DNA of 64,000 nucleotides from NCBI GenBank assembly GCA_030549795.1, contig JAUQQO010000054.1, forward strand, positions 1 to 64,000. Direction: 5' to 3'. This stretch comes from Pseudomonadota bacterium (lineage in GTDB: Bacteria > Pseudomonadota > Alphaproteobacteria > Geminicoccales > Geminicoccaceae). Positions 37,253 to 45,777 of the stretch are shown here, piece by piece; the first letter of the stretch is position 1, and each line of letters starts with the position of its first letter. Made by a program: the position numbers and the translations under genes. Under the pieces are notes generated by a model that was not told the origin of the DNA, searched no databases, and saw only the letters and a program-made list of their open reading frames with translations.

Positions 37253-39869
37253 TCTCGCCGGCGGAACGGCGCTGCTCGCCGTCTGGTCGGGCCTGGGTGC
37301 ACTCGGGCCGGAAGAAGCCTTCGATCGCCCCCCCGCGCCCGCGATCCGCCGCGACGGTCAGCTGTTGCGGTTGATCATGGCCAACCGCCAGCGGGGTTGG
37401 GAGCTTCCCGTGCCGACGCGGGATCACGCTGCCCAACAAGAGGCGCCTGCGCCCGAGCCTCGTGCCGCAGTTGCCGAACAGCCAGCGCCGCCGGGCGCGC
37501 TCGACCCCGAGCCGCACGCGCCGCCACCGCCGACCCCGCGGCGCACACCGGTTGAAGGGGCGCGGGTCGTGCCGGCACTCGTCGCACCGGAACCGGTGCC
37601 GCCGCGACGCATCTTGCGCCGCGACCCGATCGAGCCGCCGCTTCTCGATGAGGGTTGGCGGGAGTGGGTGTTCGCCCTCGTGCTCAACGGCCAGGAGGTC
37701 GCCCAAGGCCTTATCGTCGCCGAAGAGCCGGCGAGCGGGCGGCTCGCCTTGCCCGTGAGCCAACTGCGCCGGTGGCGGGTGCGCGTCGACCCCGCGGCGG
37801 CGATCACGTTGCAAGGCGAGCCGTTCCTGCCGCTCGATGCCCTCGCAGGCGCGCGCGTCGCGGTCGACCGCGAGGCGCTCGTTTTGCGCGTGGATCTGCC
37901 GCCCGAGGCCTTCGAGGGTTACACGGTCGAGTTGGGCCCCGAGCCGGGGCCGCCCCCCGAAAGCGCCCGCGGCGCCTTCCTCGACTATGACCTGTTGGCG
38001 AGCTTCGGTGAGGGTATCGCGGAACGGCTGGACGGCCTCGCCGAAGCCGGCGTGTTCGGGCCATGGGGCGTTCTCACCTCAAGCGCGATCTTGCGCGACC
38101 TCGCGGGCGATCCGGAGATCGTTCGCCTCGAGACACGCTTCACGCGCGACATTCCGGAGCGACGCGCGAGTCTGCGGTTCGGCGACAGCATTACGGGAAC
38201 GGGGTCCTTTGCCGCACCGGCCCGCTTCGGCGGTATCCAATGGGCCACCAATTTCGCCACCGATCCCGCCTTCGTGACCTTCCCGCTTCCCGCCATCGGC
38301 GGCTTGGCCGAACAGCCGGCGACGGTGGAAGTGTTGATCGACAATTTCAAACGCGCGGTGGGCCAAGTTCCCGCTGGCCCTTTCAGCTTCGGTGCACTTC
38401 CGGTTGTCACCGGAGCAGGGGAAGTACAGCTCAAGGTCAAAGATCTGTTGGGTCGCGAGCGCATCGTCACGCAACCCTATTATGTGAGCGCGCGCAACCT
38501 CAAAAGCGGTCTGCACGACTTTTCCTATGAAGTCGGTTTCGAGCGTCGGCGCTACGGGGAAGCGAGCTTTCGCTACGGCGACGCACTTCTCTCGGCGACG
38601 CACCGCTACGGCTTTACCGACACGATCACCGGGGAAGCGCATGCCCTTTTGCAGGAGGATCGCCAGGGATTGATCTTGGGCGGGGCGTTCCAACTCGGTC
38701 TTTTGGGCACACTCACCGCCGGGATCGGGGCCAGCTACGACCGCGAGCGCGGAGGCGGAGCGATGGGGCAGCTGGCCTACGAGTATCTCGCCCGCGGCTT
38801 CAGCTTCGGGGCGCGCACCCGTTTTACGAGCGCGGATTGGAGCGAGCTCGGCGGCCACAAGGGGGTGCGCCGGGTCGACCAGCTCAACCTCGGTCTTGAT
38901 CTCGGGAGCTTGGGCCGGCTCGGGCTGTTCTTTGCCAATGAAGAGAGCGACCGCCGCGACGACCGCAGCCTCGTCGCCGCCAGCTGGTCGCTCGCCCTGG
39001 GACCCGGGGCACTGCTCGTCAACGCGGGTCAGAGCCTGCGTCCGGAGCGGGACTTCGCGCTCACCCTGACCTACGTGCTGCCGCTCGGCGACCGCACCAG
39101 TCTCGCCACCGACGCCCGGGTGGGCGACGGCTACAAAAACGCCCGCGTGCAACTGCGCCATACCCGCGGGGCTTCCGATCTCGGCTTTGATGTCCGCGCT
39201 GGCGCCGAGATCGGCGAGCGCGCGCGCGCTTTTGACGCGCGCGTGAGCTATCAGGGCAGCCTCGGGGCGATCGCGCTCGAGGCCGAACGGTCCGGGGGCG
39301 AGGAGCGGGCGCGGGTGAATCTCGAGGGGAGCCTCGCGCTCGTTGAGGGCACGCTGCGCGCCTCGCGCCGGCTCGGTCAAGCCTTCGGGCTCGTCGACGT
39401 GCCGGGTTTTCCGGACGTGCGCGTCTATCTCGACAACCGCGAGGTGGGGCGCACCGATTCGGAGGGCAAGCTGCTCTTGCCGGGTTTGCGACCCTACGAG
39501 GTCAATCGCGTCAGGCTGGACTTGGACGATCTACCGATCGGCGCCAACCTCACGCGGACCGAACTGGCCGCCGTTCCCTTCGAGCGCAGCGGGGTGCGGA
39601 TAAGCTTTCCGATCGACCGACGCCGGCAGGCCAAGGCGATCCTGCGCGATCGCGACGGCGCGCCGCTCGCCGCGGGCCTCGAGCTCGCATCGCGCGACGG
39701 GCTCACCACCGTGCTGGTCGGGCGCGATGGCTTCGCCTTGATCACCGGTCCGCTCGATCAGCCGGTCGAAGTCGAGGGACGCGGCGACCAGGAGGCGTTC
39801 TCGTGCACCGTTCCGGCCGTGGCGGTTGACGATCCTCTTCCCGAGCTGGGCGAGCTGCGATGCCGGTGA
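37182..39869 (+). CDS. Outer membrane usher protein (FimD/PapC family)
   Basis: Outer-membrane pore that assembles and secretes the pilus, 895 residues. The ATG at 37182 has a GAGGGA ribosome site and gives a signal sequence (AASLAGGTALLAVWSGLG), although it lies 71 nt inside the chaperone gene. A Pro-rich segment (about 60-150) precedes the usher N-domain (VFALVLNGQEVAQGL). The beta-barrel and plug follow (GSLTA-like strands, VEVLIDNFKRAVGQVPAGPF). The C-terminal domains contain DVPGFPDVRVYLDNREVGRT and YEVNRVRLDLDDLPIGA. The Pro-rich extension is unusual for the family. Confidence 0.92.
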   Translation: MRSACAPRPTLARSSSWFLFKAASLAGGTALLAVWSGLGALGPEEAFDRPPAPAIRRDGQLLRLIMANRQRGWELPVPTRDHAAQQEAPAPEPRAAVAEQPAPPGALDPEPHAPPPPTPRRTPVEGARVVPALVAPEPVPPRRILRRDPIEPPLLDEGWREWVFALVLNGQEVAQGLIVAEEPASGRLALPVSQLRRWRVRVDPAAAITLQGEPFLPLDALAGARVAVDREALVLRVDLPPEAFEGYTVELGPEPGPPPESARGAFLDYDLLASFGEGIAERLDGLAEAGVFGPWGVLTSSAILRDLAGDPEIVRLETRFTRDIPERRASLRFGDSITGTGSFAAPARFGGIQWATNFATDPAFVTFPLPAIGGLAEQPATVEVLIDNFKRAVGQVPAGPFSFGALPVVTGAGEVQLKVKDLLGRERIVTQPYYVSARNLKSGLHDFSYEVGFERRRYGEASFRYGDALLSATHRYGFTDTITGEAHALLQEDRQGLILGGAFQLGLLGTLTAGIGASYDRERGGGAMGQLAYEYLARGFSFGARTRFTSADWSELGGHKGVRRVDQLNLGLDLGSLGRLGLFFANEESDRRDDRSLVAASWSLALGPGALLVNAGQSLRPERDFALTLTYVLPLGDRTSLATDARVGDGYKNARVQLRHTRGASDLGFDVRAGAEIGERARAFDARVSYQGSLGAIALEAERSGGEERARVNLEGSLALVEGTLRASRRLGQAFGLVDVPGFPDVRVYLDNREVGRTDSEGKLLLPGLRPYEVNRVRLDLDDLPIGANLTRTELAAVPFERSGVRISFPIDRRRQAKAILRDRDGAPLAAGLELASRDGLTTVLVGRDGFALITGPLDQPVEVEGRGDQEAFSCTVPAVAVDDPLPELGELRCR

Positions 39870-40285
39870 TCGGGGTCTTGATGCTCGCTGCCGCGCTTCT
39901 CTGCTTTGCATCGGCGGCAGACGCGCGCTGTAGCGTGGAGGTGCAGCCGGTGGTCTTCGGCATCATCGAGCTCGGCCGCACCCATTACGGCAAGGGCGCG
40001 GTCATCGTGCGCTGCGATCGCCCGACCAATTTCGAGATCGCGATTTTAGGCGGCGGCGAGCGCGAACTGGCGACGCCGCGCGGCGAGCGCTTGCGCTATC
40101 GGCTGTACCAGGATCCCGGCCATCGCCGCCTGTGGGGCGACGGCGGGGCGAAGGGCGATACGGTGAGCGCCCACAACGACGGGCGGCGACCGACCCGTCT
40201 TACGATCTACGCGATCATCCCGAAGCAATCAGGGATTGCAGCAGGTCACTATAGCGACCAACTGGCGATCGCCTTGCGCTATTGA
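39860..40285 (+). CDS. Second SCPU domain protein, last gene of the pilus operon
   Basis: A 141-residue exported SCPU-fold protein with a signal peptide ending ADA (about residue 22). Mature domain: CSVEVQPVVFGIIELGRTHY, the second Cys in VIVRCDRPTNFEIAIL, and the C-terminal strand GIAAGHYSDQLAIALRY. It overlaps the usher gene by 10 nt. In archaic pilus operons the last gene often encodes a longer two-domain tip adhesin; this one has a single domain, so it may be a minor pilin or a short tip subunit. Confidence 0.88.
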   Translation: MPVIGVLMLAAALLCFASAADARCSVEVQPVVFGIIELGRTHYGKGAVIVRCDRPTNFEIAILGGGERELATPRGERLRYRLYQDPGHRRLWGDGGAKGDTVSAHNDGRRPTRLTIYAIIPKQSGIAAGHYSDQLAIALRY

Positions 40286-40287
40286 AA

Positions 40288-40326
40288 AGGCGGGCGCCCG
40301 CTGTTGCGAGCGCCCGCCTCGCTTTT
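40288..40326. terminator. Bidirectional rho-independent terminator
   Basis: A 10-bp stem, AGGCGGGCGC (40288-40297) with GCGCCCGCCT (40310-40319) and a 12 nt loop. CGCTTTT follows on the plus strand, and AAAA precedes it, giving a T-run on the minus strand. It serves the pilus operon (plus) and glnA (minus), which converge here. Confidence 0.85.
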
Positions 40327-40328
40327 GA

Positions 40329-41759
40329 TCAGCAGTCGTAGTACAGGAAGAACTCGTAGGGATGCGGCCGCAGCCTGATCGGATCCACTTCCGCCGACCG
40401 TTTGTAGTCGATGTAGGTAGCGATCAGATCGGGCGTGAACACATCGCCTTCGAGCAAGAACTCGTGGTCCGCTTCAAGAGCCGCCAGGCTCTCGGCGAGC
40501 GAGCCGGGAACCTGCTTGATGAGCCGCGCTTCTTCGGGCGGCAGGTCGTAGATGTTCTTATCCACCGGCTCACCCGGGTCGATCTTGTTCTTGATCCCAT
40601 CCAGGCCGGCCATGAGCATGGCGGCGAAGGCGAGATAGGGGTTGCAGGAGGGATCAGGGCAGCGGAACTCCACCCGCTTGGCCTTGGGGCTGTCGCTGTA
40701 CATGGGAATGCGGCAGGCGGCCGAGCGATTGCGCAACGACCAGGCGAGGTTCACGGGCGCCTCATAGCCGGGCACGAGCCGCCGGTAGCTGTTGGTGGTG
40801 GGCGCGGCAAAGGCGAGGATCGCCGGGGCGTGCTTCAACAGGCCGCCGATGTACCAGCGGGCGATCTGCGACAGCCCCGCATAGCCGGCCGGATCGGAGA
40901 ACAGCGGCTTGCCGTCCTTCCAGATCGACTGATGGCAGTGCATGCCCGAGCCGTTGTCGCCGTAGAGCGGCTTGGGCATAAACGTCGCCGTCTTGCCATG
41001 TTTGCGGGCGACGTTCTTGACCACGTATTTGTAGACCATGAGATGGTCGGCCATGTTGACGAGCGTATCGAACTTGATGTCGATCTCGCACTGGCCGGCG
41101 GTTGCCACCTCATGGTGCTGGCACTCGACCTTGAGGCCGCAGCGCATCATCGTAAGCGCCATCTCGGCGCGCAGGTTCTGCAAGGTGTCATTGGGCGGGC
41201 AGGGGAAATAGCCCTCTTTGGGACGGATCTTGTAGCCCAGGTTGGGGCCCTCGGCGCGGTTGGTATTCCAATGCCCCTCGACCGAGTCGACGAGATAAGA
41301 CGAGTAGTTCTGTCCGCTCCCGTATTGAACATTGTCGAAGACGAAGAATTCTGCCTCCGGGCCAAAATAAGCGGCGTCAGCAATCCCGGAGCTCAAGAGA
41401 TAAGCCTCTGCCTTCTTAGCGACACCGCGCGGATCGCGGGCATAAAACTCCTTGGTGACCGGATCCTTGATGTCGGCGATCATCACGAGCGTCTTGTGCT
41501 CGAAGAAGGGGTCGATGAAGGCCGTGGTCGGATCCGGCATCAAGAGCATGTCGGATTCGTGGATGACCTTGAAGCCACGGATCGAGGAACCGTCAAAACC
41601 GAGCCCTTCTTCGATCGTCCCCTCGTCGATGGCCGCGGCTGGAAACGAAGTGTGTTGCCACATACCCGGCAGATCGGTGAAACGAATGTCCACCATCTCG
41701 ATGCCGTGTTCTTTGATCGCCCGCATAACATCGGCTGCGGTCTTGCAACCCAAGCTCAT
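40329..41759 (-). CDS. glnA: Glutamine synthetase, type I
   Basis: ATP-dependent synthesis of glutamine from glutamate and ammonium; dodecameric, cytoplasmic. It is 476 residues. Motifs are [50 protein letters not shown] and the ATP-binding [10 protein letters not shown]. Tyr404 in [10 protein letters not shown] is the adenylylation site, so GlnE control is expected. It lies 104 nt downstream of glnB on the same strand; the pair is probably cotranscribed from the sigma-54 promoter ahead of glnB, with a possible second promoter in the gap. Confidence 0.97.
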   Translation of the reverse strand: MSLGCKTAADVMRAIKEHGIEMVDIRFTDLPGMWQHTSFPAAAIDEGTIEEGLGFDGSSIRGFKVIHESDMLLMPDPTTAFIDPFFEHKTLVMIADIKDPVTKEFYARDPRGVAKKAEAYLLSSGIADAAYFGPEAEFFVFDNVQYGSGQNYSSYLVDSVEGHWNTNRAEGPNLGYKIRPKEGYFPCPPNDTLQNLRAEMALTMMRCGLKVECQHHEVATAGQCEIDIKFDTLVNMADHLMVYKYVVKNVARKHGKTATFMPKPLYGDNGSGMHCHQSIWKDGKPLFSDPAGYAGLSQIARWYIGGLLKHAPAILAFAAPTTNSYRRLVPGYEAPVNLAWSLRNRSAACRIPMYSDSPKAKRVEFRCPDPSCNPYLAFAAMLMAGLDGIKNKIDPGEPVDKNIYDLPPEEARLIKQVPGSLAESLAALEADHEFLLEGDVFTPDLIATYIDYKRSAEVDPIRLRPHPYEFFLYYDC

Positions 41760-41863
41760 CGATCGTCTTCCTCGTTACTCAGTTGGTAAGCCGCGACTGA
41801 TTGCGACGACCCGCGATGCGGGCCGCCGCGGTGTGGAGCCTCCTGCCGCGCGGACGAGCAGGA

Positions 41864-42208
<345 letters not shown>

Positions 42209-42258
42209 CTACCCCTCGAGGGACCGCGCGGCGGTCCAGCGCGTTCGGGCTCGACTTC

Positions 42259-42273
42259 GCACATATCGTGCCA
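42259..42273 (-). promoter_or_regulatory. Sigma-54 (-24/-12) promoter of glnB-glnA
   Basis: On the minus strand the sequence reads TGGCACGATATGTGC. Against the consensus TGGCACG-N4-TTGC it keeps the invariant GG and GC at exact spacing and differs at one base of the -12 box. It lies 57 nt upstream of the glnB start. This fits nitrogen-limitation control by NtrC; no NtrC site was searched in detail. Confidence 0.75.
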
Positions 42274-42431
42274 AGCCGTGGACACAGCCCTCGGCCGCCT
42301 CGGTCACGCGAAACGGCGCAACATCTGCTGACAAAAAGGGCAGATCGCCTATTTTTTAGGCATACGCGCGAGAACGCTCGGCGCCGCGCCTTGACGGACT
42401 CTCGCCGTTCCGCCACAAGCGGGCAGTCACG

Positions 42432-42508
42432 GCGGGCGTAGCTCAGCTGGTCAGAGCGCCAGGTTGTGGCCCTGGAGGTCGTGGGTTCGAGACCCACCGC
42501 TCGCCCCA
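42432..42508 (+). tRNA. tRNA-His (GTG)
   Basis: A complete cloverleaf: acceptor GCGGGCG (42432-42438) with CGCTCGC (42498-42504), anticodon stem CCAGG/CCTGG around loop TTGTGGC (GTG at 42466-42468), T arm 42481-42497. Discriminator C (42505) faces an encoded G at 42431, the histidine-specific G-1. CCA is encoded. A TTGACG -35-like box lies at 42391. Confidence 0.97.
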
Positions 42509-42616
42509 TCGCCAGCCACGCACCGCGACCTCCCATCCGCGAGGCGCACCTGCGACGGCTCGCCGCGAAGCTGCAAGCACCTCCGTTAAGATTTTGGTGA
42601 TCTGCAGGTGCGAGAA

Positions 42617-42805
42617 ATGGGGCGAAACCGGATCGCGTGCGCCATGCGCCTGTTCGTTGTCCTCCTCTTTCTTACCGTCGCTGCCTGCACGGCACGGGTG
42701 CGGGGGCCAGAGGTGTCCGTCGAAGCGCCGCCGGTGCGGGTCACGATCGGCGAGCCGGATCCGCGCTTCTGCCCGCCCGGTCAGGCCAAGAAAGGCAATT
42801 GCTGA
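42617..42805 (+). CDS. Small predicted lipoprotein
   Basis: A 62-residue protein with a lipoprotein signal (LFVVLLFLTVAAC) and a short mature part that ends PRFCPPGQAKKGNC, a tail seen in small uncharacterised proteobacterial lipoproteins. The start may be ATG 42617, ATG 42644 or GTG 42608; all give the same lipobox. It overlaps the end of the convergent amidohydrolase gene by 25 nt. Its function is unknown; the two Cys in the tail could form a disulfide. Confidence 0.7.
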   Translation: MGRNRIACAMRLFVVLLFLTVAACTARVRGPEVSVEAPPVRVTIGEPDPRFCPPGQAKKGNC

Positions 42806-43668
42806 GCGGCTGCGATCGCGCAGCCAGCCGAGCCCGTAGCCGCAGCGCCGCCGTGCGGCCGTTTCCACGCGCGCACGGGCGGCACCCCCGGCCAGCGGCT
42901 GTAAAGCGCACGTCGAGCGAGAAGCGGCGCCAAAAGATCCGCGAGCCGATCGGCCCAGGCCTGCGCGCGCGCTTCGCTTGCGATCTCGTCCTGGCGGATC
43001 TCGAGCAGAAGGTGCGGCAAGCGCGTGCGCTGGGCGTGGAACTCGATCGTGTAGCCGAAGCCGTCGATCCCCGAGTAGGGCTGATTGTCCCCGACGACGA
43101 GGTCACCCGGCGCGCGCAGAGCGGCGAGCAACGGTCGGGCGAGCCGATCGTCGCCGCGCCAGAGCACACCGACCTGCCAAGGACGATAGTCACCGCGCAT
43201 CAGCCGTGGGGTGAAGCTGTGCAGAGCAAGCAGCACGGGCGCGCGGTTCCCCCTTGCGTGCGCCGCGATCCAGCGCGCGATGGCGCGGTGCCAGGGCAGG
43301 AAGAATCGTCGGATGCGCGCCTTGCGGGCGGCTGTTGTGAGGCCGAGATTGCCCGGCACAACAGTGCCGTCGACTTGCTCGGGGATCGCAGCCGGATCGT
43401 CGGGTCGCCGGTTGGGGTCGATGATCAGCCGCGAGGCGTGGTTGAAGAGCGCAGGCACCCCCAGCCGACGCGCGAGGCGGCGGGCGAGCGGTGCGATCCC
43501 GATATCGAAGGCGATATGCCGCTCGCGCTCGGCGCGCGGCAGCCCGAGACCGTCGAATTCAGGAGGGATGCAATTGCCGGCGTGGTCGACGAGGATCAGC
43601 ACATCGTCGCAGCGGCCGGGATCGAACAGTTCGACGAATTCGCCGAGCTCGCACCGAAGGCCGTGCAT
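42781..43668 (-). CDS. N-formylglutamate amidohydrolase family protein
   Basis: A 295-residue zinc-dependent hydrolase of the HutG/FGase family, releasing formate from N-formyl-glutamate or similar acyl amino acids. Motifs are ILVDHAGNCIPPEF, HIAFDIGIAPLARRLA, HASRLIIDPNRRPDDPAAIP, LLALHSFTPRLMRG and VGDNQPYSG with LLLEIRQDEI. No other histidine-degradation gene is nearby, so a role outside the Hut pathway is possible. The last 40 residues are not conserved. Confidence 0.9.
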   Translation of the reverse strand: MHGLRCELGEFVELFDPGRCDDVLILVDHAGNCIPPEFDGLGLPRAERERHIAFDIGIAPLARRLARRLGVPALFNHASRLIIDPNRRPDDPAAIPEQVDGTVVPGNLGLTTAARKARIRRFFLPWHRAIARWIAAHARGNRAPVLLALHSFTPRLMRGDYRPWQVGVLWRGDDRLARPLLAALRAPGDLVVGDNQPYSGIDGFGYTIEFHAQRTRLPHLLLEIRQDEIASEARAQAWADRLADLLAPLLARRALYSRWPGVPPVRAWKRPHGGAAATGSAGCAIAAAQQLPFLA

Positions 43669-43889
43669 GCGCCCCTTTTAGCGGCGCGCGACAGCGCGGG
43701 TAAGAGGCGAACCGGCGCTTCGCTGGTACCGCACGGCGAAGAAAAATATGGGCGCACCGCAACCGGGGGCGCGAGCGTTGCAGCGAAACCGCAAGCAGCC
43801 CGCGAGCATCCGCCTGCGCCTTGAACTCGCGCGTCTGCGCTATACCCTTGGAAGCGACACGGACCTGCTGAGCATTCCTTCGTTCGCTC

Positions 43890-44390
43890 ATGTTCACCCG
43901 TCGCGCCGTGCTGACGCCGCTCCTTGCCGGCCTTGCCTTGCCGTGCCGCGCTCGGGCGCTGCCTCGGATCGATCGCATCGAGGTGCGCAAGCGCGAGCGG
44001 GTCATGGAGCTCAAGGCCGGCTCCGAAGTGCTCTGGCGCTTTCGCGTAGCGCTCGGCCGACGTCCAGAAGGGCACAAGCTGCGCGAGGGCGACGGCCGCA
44101 CACCGGAAGGGCGGTACGAGCTCGTCGAGTTCCTGCCGCGCAGCTATTTTTACAAAGCCATTCGCATTTCCTACCCCAACGAAGAGGACATCGCGCGCGC
44201 GCGTCGGCTCGGCGTTTCTCCAGGGGGCAACATCATGATCCATGGTCTCGATCCGAAGATGGAGCCCCGCTGGCGGCGCGATCATTGGTTGTTCAATTGG
44301 ACCCAGGGTTGTATCGCGGTTACTGACGAGGAGATGGACATCGTATGGGCGAGCGCCGAACCCGGCACGCCCATCGATATTCTCCCGTGA
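43890..44390 (+). CDS. L,D-transpeptidase family protein, YafK/DpaA-like
   Basis: A 166-residue exported YkuD-fold enzyme. The N-terminus has a twin-arginine-like signal (MFTRRAVLTPLLAGLALP). Catalytic residues are His118 (IMIHGL) and Cys141 (NWTQGCIAVTDEEMD). The order GHKLREGDGRTPEGRYELVE then IRISYPNEEDIARARRLG resembles the YafK group, which includes DpaA, the E. coli enzyme that releases Braun lipoprotein from peptidoglycan. It precedes an Lpp-like gene by 71 nt, which supports that role. Cross-linking activity cannot be excluded. Confidence 0.85.
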   Translation: MFTRRAVLTPLLAGLALPCRARALPRIDRIEVRKRERVMELKAGSEVLWRFRVALGRRPEGHKLREGDGRTPEGRYELVEFLPRSYFYKAIRISYPNEEDIARARRLGVSPGGNIMIHGLDPKMEPRWRRDHWLFNWTQGCIAVTDEEMDIVWASAEPGTPIDILP

Positions 44391-44461
44391 TGCTCCGAGG
44401 GCCTCACCGGCCCGCGGACCGTTCCGATGCGACACCCACTGTCGAAGGAGGAGCACCGACG

Positions 44462-44716
44462 ATGAGAAAACTCGCTCTCTTGGCGGCCGTGGCGCCGCTC
44501 GCGTTGCTCGGCGGCTGCGCGACTAAGGGCGATATCGAAAGCTTGCGGCAGGAGATCGCCGGTGTGCGCGCCATCGCCCAAAGCGCCGAGCAGAAGGCGG
44601 CGGCGGCCGAGGCCAACTCCCGGCAGGCGGCGGCGGATGCGGCGCGAGCCGCTCAGGACGCCCAGATGGCGAGCGAAAAGGCCGATCGCATCTTCCGCGC
44701 CGGTCTGCGCAAGTGA
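44462..44716 (+). CDS. Alanine-zipper lipoprotein of the Lpp/OprI type
   Basis: An 84-residue lipoprotein with lipobox ALLGGC (Cys19). The mature 66 residues are one Ala-rich heptad helix (EQKAAAAEANSRQAAADAAR), expected to trimerise in the periplasm. The sequence ends GLRK. The C-terminal Lys is the residue that L,D-transpeptidases link to peptidoglycan in E. coli Lpp (…YRK) and Pseudomonas OprI (…SRK). The ATG at 44462 follows GGAGCACCGACG. It lies between two L,D-transpeptidase genes and is followed by a strong terminator. Confidence 0.85.
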   Translation: MRKLALLAAVAPLALLGGCATKGDIESLRQEIAGVRAIAQSAEQKAAAAEANSRQAAADAARAAQDAQMASEKADRIFRAGLRK

Positions 44717-44723
44717 CATGAGA

Positions 44724-44756
44724 GCGCCCCGGTCCGCGCGGCCGGGGCGCATTTTT
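44724..44756 (+). terminator. Rho-independent terminator after the Lpp-like gene
   Basis: A perfect 9-bp stem, GCGCCCCGG (44724-44732) with CCGGGGCGC (44742-44750), then ATTTTT. It ends the short lpp transcript. The T-run also covers a possible TTG start at 44755, which argues for the later GTG start of the next gene. Confidence 0.88.
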
Positions 44757-44769
44757 GCTCCTGAAAAAC

Positions 44770-45777
44770 GTGCTCACCCGCCGCGCTCTCCTCGCCGCGC
44801 TCGCTGCACCCGCATGGCTTGCAAGCGTCGGCGCGCGCGCGGCCGCCTCCCAATCGAGCGAGCTGATCGGCGCGCTGCGCTGGCATTTGACCGACGAAAG
44901 CGACACGCTGCTCGATATCGCGGTCGCCAATGATGTGGGGATCCTCGCCATCTCGGCCGCCAACCCCGGTGTGGATCCCTGGGTGCCGGGGGCCAACCGC
45001 CTGATCCTTCTGCCCAAGCTGCACATTTTGCCCGACGGTCCGCGCGAGGGGATCCTCATCAACAAGGCCGAACTCGGCCTCTATTGGTTCCCGCGCGGTG
45101 GTCCGGTGCGTCGCCACGCGATCGGCGTCGGCCGCGACGGCTACGACACACCGGTGGGCGAAACCCGCGTGGTGCGCAAGCAAAAGGATCCGACCTGGTA
45201 TCCCACCCCCAGAACGCGCGCCGAGCGGCCCGAACTCCCTCCCGTTGTTCCACCCGGCCCCGACAACCCCCTAGGCCGCCACGCGCTCTATCTCGCCTGG
45301 CCGAGCTATCTCATCCACGGCACCAACAAGCCCTATGGCGTCGGCCGACGCGTGAGCCGCGGCTGCATCCGTATGTATCCCGCCGCGATCGAGCGCTTGT
45401 ACGAGGAAGTTCCGATCGGAACTCGGGTCACGGTCGTCGACCAGCAGGTGAAAGCGGGTTGGCACGAGGGCGAGCTCTATCTCGAGGCTCATCCGGATCT
45501 CGGCCAGCTCGAGGAACTCGAGGAGAACTACAGCTTCACCCCGCGGCCGGGCGAGATCGACGAAGCCTCGCTCGCGCTTATCCGCCGCAAGGCCGGAACC
45601 GAGATCGCGCGGGTGGATTGGGAACGCGTGGAAGCGGAGCTCATCGCACGCCGCGGCGTTCCGATGCGCATCACCCGACCGCTGCGCGCAGAGCATGAGC
45701 CGATCATCGAGGAGCCCGGGCCCGCGCCAGAAATCCCGCTCGCGCCACAGGGCCTCGGCCTGCCCGGGATCTATTGA
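44770..45777 (+). CDS. L,D-transpeptidase of the ErfK/YbiS type
   Basis: A 335-residue exported YkuD enzyme. Signal: LTRRALLAALAAPAWLASVG. A LysM-like peptidoglycan-binding region (about 38-85, DTLLDIAVANDVGILAISAA) precedes the catalytic domain (about 95-215) with His183 (LIHGTNKPYG) and Cys199 (VSRGCIRMYP). This layout is that of E. coli ErfK, YbiS and YcfS, which attach Lpp to peptidoglycan. The C-terminal 110 residues are charged, then Pro-rich. GTG 44770 is chosen over TTG 44755, which falls in the terminator. It overlaps the convergent peptidase gene by 7 nt. Confidence 0.9.
   Translation: MLTRRALLAALAAPAWLASVGARAAASQSSELIGALRWHLTDESDTLLDIAVANDVGILAISAANPGVDPWVPGANRLILLPKLHILPDGPREGILINKAELGLYWFPRGGPVRRHAIGVGRDGYDTPVGETRVVRKQKDPTWYPTPRTRAERPELPPVVPPGPDNPLGRHALYLAWPSYLIHGTNKPYGVGRRVSRGCIRMYPAAIERLYEEVPIGTRVTVVDQQVKAGWHEGELYLEAHPDLGQLEELEENYSFTPRPGEIDEASLALIRRKAGTEIARVDWERVEAELIARRGVPMRITRPLRAEHEPIIEEPGPAPEIPLAPQGLGLPGIY

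Noticed and set aside
40362-41789. 475-codon plus-strand open frame opposite glnA
   Set aside because: It mirrors the glnA codons, has no ribosome site or known domain, and ignores the convergent terminator and glnB-glnA layout.
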